DNA from: Bradyrhizobium betae
Lineage (GTDB): Bacteria; Pseudomonadota; Alphaproteobacteria; Rhizobiales; Xanthobacteraceae
DNA: 64,000 bases
Reading direction: 5' to 3'
Assembly: GCF_008932115.1 (NCBI RefSeq)
Contig: NZ_CP044543.1
Location: 4,222,501-4,286,500 of the forward strand
Positions 63,297 through 64,000 of the stretch are shown here, in pieces. How positions within the stretch are numbered: the stretch's first letter is position 1; every line of letters begins with the position of its first letter. The notes beneath the pieces were generated by a model. The model was not told the DNA's origin. It searched no databases and worked only from the letters and a program-made list of their open reading frames with translations. Both the position numbers and the translations under genes were made by a program.

Positions 63297-64000
63297 TCAT
63301 TTGGTCCCGAGCCATTTCCGGGCGGCGGCCTCGGCCTTGGCCCGGTCCTCGGCCGGCAGGTCGGAAAACTGCTTGTCGAGGTCCGGATCACCCTTGCCGG
63401 CGGTCTTGGCCACCAAGTGCCATTTGAACCCCTCGATCTTGTCCGCGGTCGCACCCATGCCGTTGATCAGCACCCAGGCCAGCCGGTTCTGCGCGATCGC
63501 GCTGCCCTGGCGGGATGCCTTGCGGAGCAGCGCCACGGCCGCGGGCTGGTTCTTCGGCGTGCCGGTGCCGTTGAACATGGCGATGGCGTATTCGACCTCG
63601 GCATCGACATTGTCGGCCAGTGACGCCGCCTGCAGCAGCCGCACCGCCCGTTCCGCGTCTTTCGGGACCCCCGTGCCCTCCTTGTAGAAGGTCGCCAGCG
63701 CGTATTGCGCCTCGGGCAGGCCGGCATCGGCCGCCTGGCGCAACAGCTCGGCGGAGCGCTTGACGTCCTGCGGCAGGGTCTGGCCGTCGAGATAGAGCAG
63801 CGCCAGATTATAGGCCGCCTTGGGCTCGCCGAGCTTGGCGGAGGAGGCCATCAGCTTGACCGCCTCGCCCTTGTCGACCGGGCCGCCGCGGCCGGACATG
63901 CGCAGCATGGCTTGCGCGAACATGGCCTCGCGGTCGCCGGCGTCGGAGGCGCGCTTGTACCATTCGAGCGCCTTGGCGTAGTCGCGGCGGATGCCCATGG
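63297..64000 (-). CDS. Sel1/TPR-repeat protein (5' end outside window)
   Basis: At least 234 residues; the frame stays open to the window edge, so the start is missing. Repeats of about 36 residues, each with the Sel1 A-x-Y-x-L-x-x-x-Y pattern, are visible: YAKALEWYKRASDAGD, AAYNLALLYLDGQTLP, AQYALATFYKEGTGVP, VEYAIAMFNGTGTPKN and AQNRLAWVLINGMGAT. The C-terminus ends AEAAARKWLGTK. Sel1 proteins are scaffolds in envelope or signalling processes; role unknown. Confidence 0.82.
   Translation of the reverse strand, partial: MGIRRDYAKALEWYKRASDAGDREAMFAQAMLRMSGRGGPVDKGEAVKLMASSAKLGEPKAAYNLALLYLDGQTLPQDVKRSAELLRQAADAGLPEAQYALATFYKEGTGVPKDAERAVRLLQAASLADNVDAEVEYAIAMFNGTGTPKNQPAAVALLRKASRQGSAIAQNRLAWVLINGMGATADKIEGFKWHLVAKTAGKGDPDLDKQFSDLPAEDRAKAEAAARKWLGTK

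Overview
This 64 kb window is a high-GC alphaproteobacterial chromosome segment that fits the genus Bradyrhizobium or a very close relative. The evidence is gene content and style: a DUF1465/RcdA homologue, DUF2849 and DUF934 partners of sulfite reductase, a zinc-free L31 protein, a TfdA-alpha-type dioxygenase, an OpgC glucan modifier, and the families of palindromic intergenic repeats common in Bradyrhizobium genomes. No rRNA, tRNA, CRISPR array, prophage or intact insertion sequence was recognised. Most coding sequence looks like conserved core chromosome.

Layout. 0-5 kb: cell-envelope genes (3' part of opgC, two small membrane-associated stress-type proteins, an AI-2E/PerM-family permease, an L,D-transpeptidase followed by a DUF2865 protein). 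4.9-9.5 kb: two methyl-accepting chemotaxis proteins of identical length in tandem. 9.7-12.1 kb: a 51-residue membrane protein and malate synthase G, separated by a shared terminator. 12.4-24 kb: a complete sulfate assimilation region. cysD-cysNC (sulfate activation) run leftward; cysG-DUF2849-cysI-DUF934-cysH (siroheme, sulfite reductase, APS reductase) run rightward from a shared AT-rich promoter region; then comes the sulfate ABC importer sbp-cysT-cysW-cysA. 24-34 kb: a CAP-domain lipoprotein, a patatin-like phospholipase coupled to a 3-hydroxybutyrate dehydrogenase, a TauE/SafE permease, a polysaccharide flippase, a DsbD-alpha-like periplasmic protein, YqgE, a TfdA-alpha-like dioxygenase with two SDR oxidoreductases, and a CsbD-like protein. 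34-41 kb: a DUF459 SGNH hydrolase, a lytic transglycosylase and galU. A two-gene block of unknown function (a CxxCH protein plus a small cytochrome-like protein without a haem motif) lies between the last two and is bracketed by a 31-bp direct repeat.

41-49 kb: a diguanylate cyclase, a DUF7662 protein, a large membrane EAL phosphodiesterase with a degenerate GGDEF domain, a quinone oxidoreductase, a DUF1192 protein, a repeat-rich spacer with a probable structured RNA and strong terminator, then rcdA and rpmE. 49-56 kb: an ABC exporter, a cysteine-dioxygenase-family cupin, a ParDE-type toxin-antitoxin pair, a small membrane protein, and a MotA-like/OmpA-MotB-like pair coupled to a GNAT gene. 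56-64 kb: a CFA-synthase-like methyltransferase, an RND efflux pair, a GNAT gene in AT-richer DNA, an inositol monophosphatase-family gene, and the end of a Sel1-repeat gene cut by the window edge.

The strongest theme is sulfur: sulfate import, activation, reduction to sulfide, a possible sulfite/sulfonate permease and thiol oxidation. The least explained parts are the 37.7-40.3 kb block, the structured RNA at 48.3 kb, and the MotA/OmpA-like pair. Start codons were chosen by ribosome-binding-site context and family N-termini. No database search was possible, so family names rest on recognition of motifs and overall sequence.
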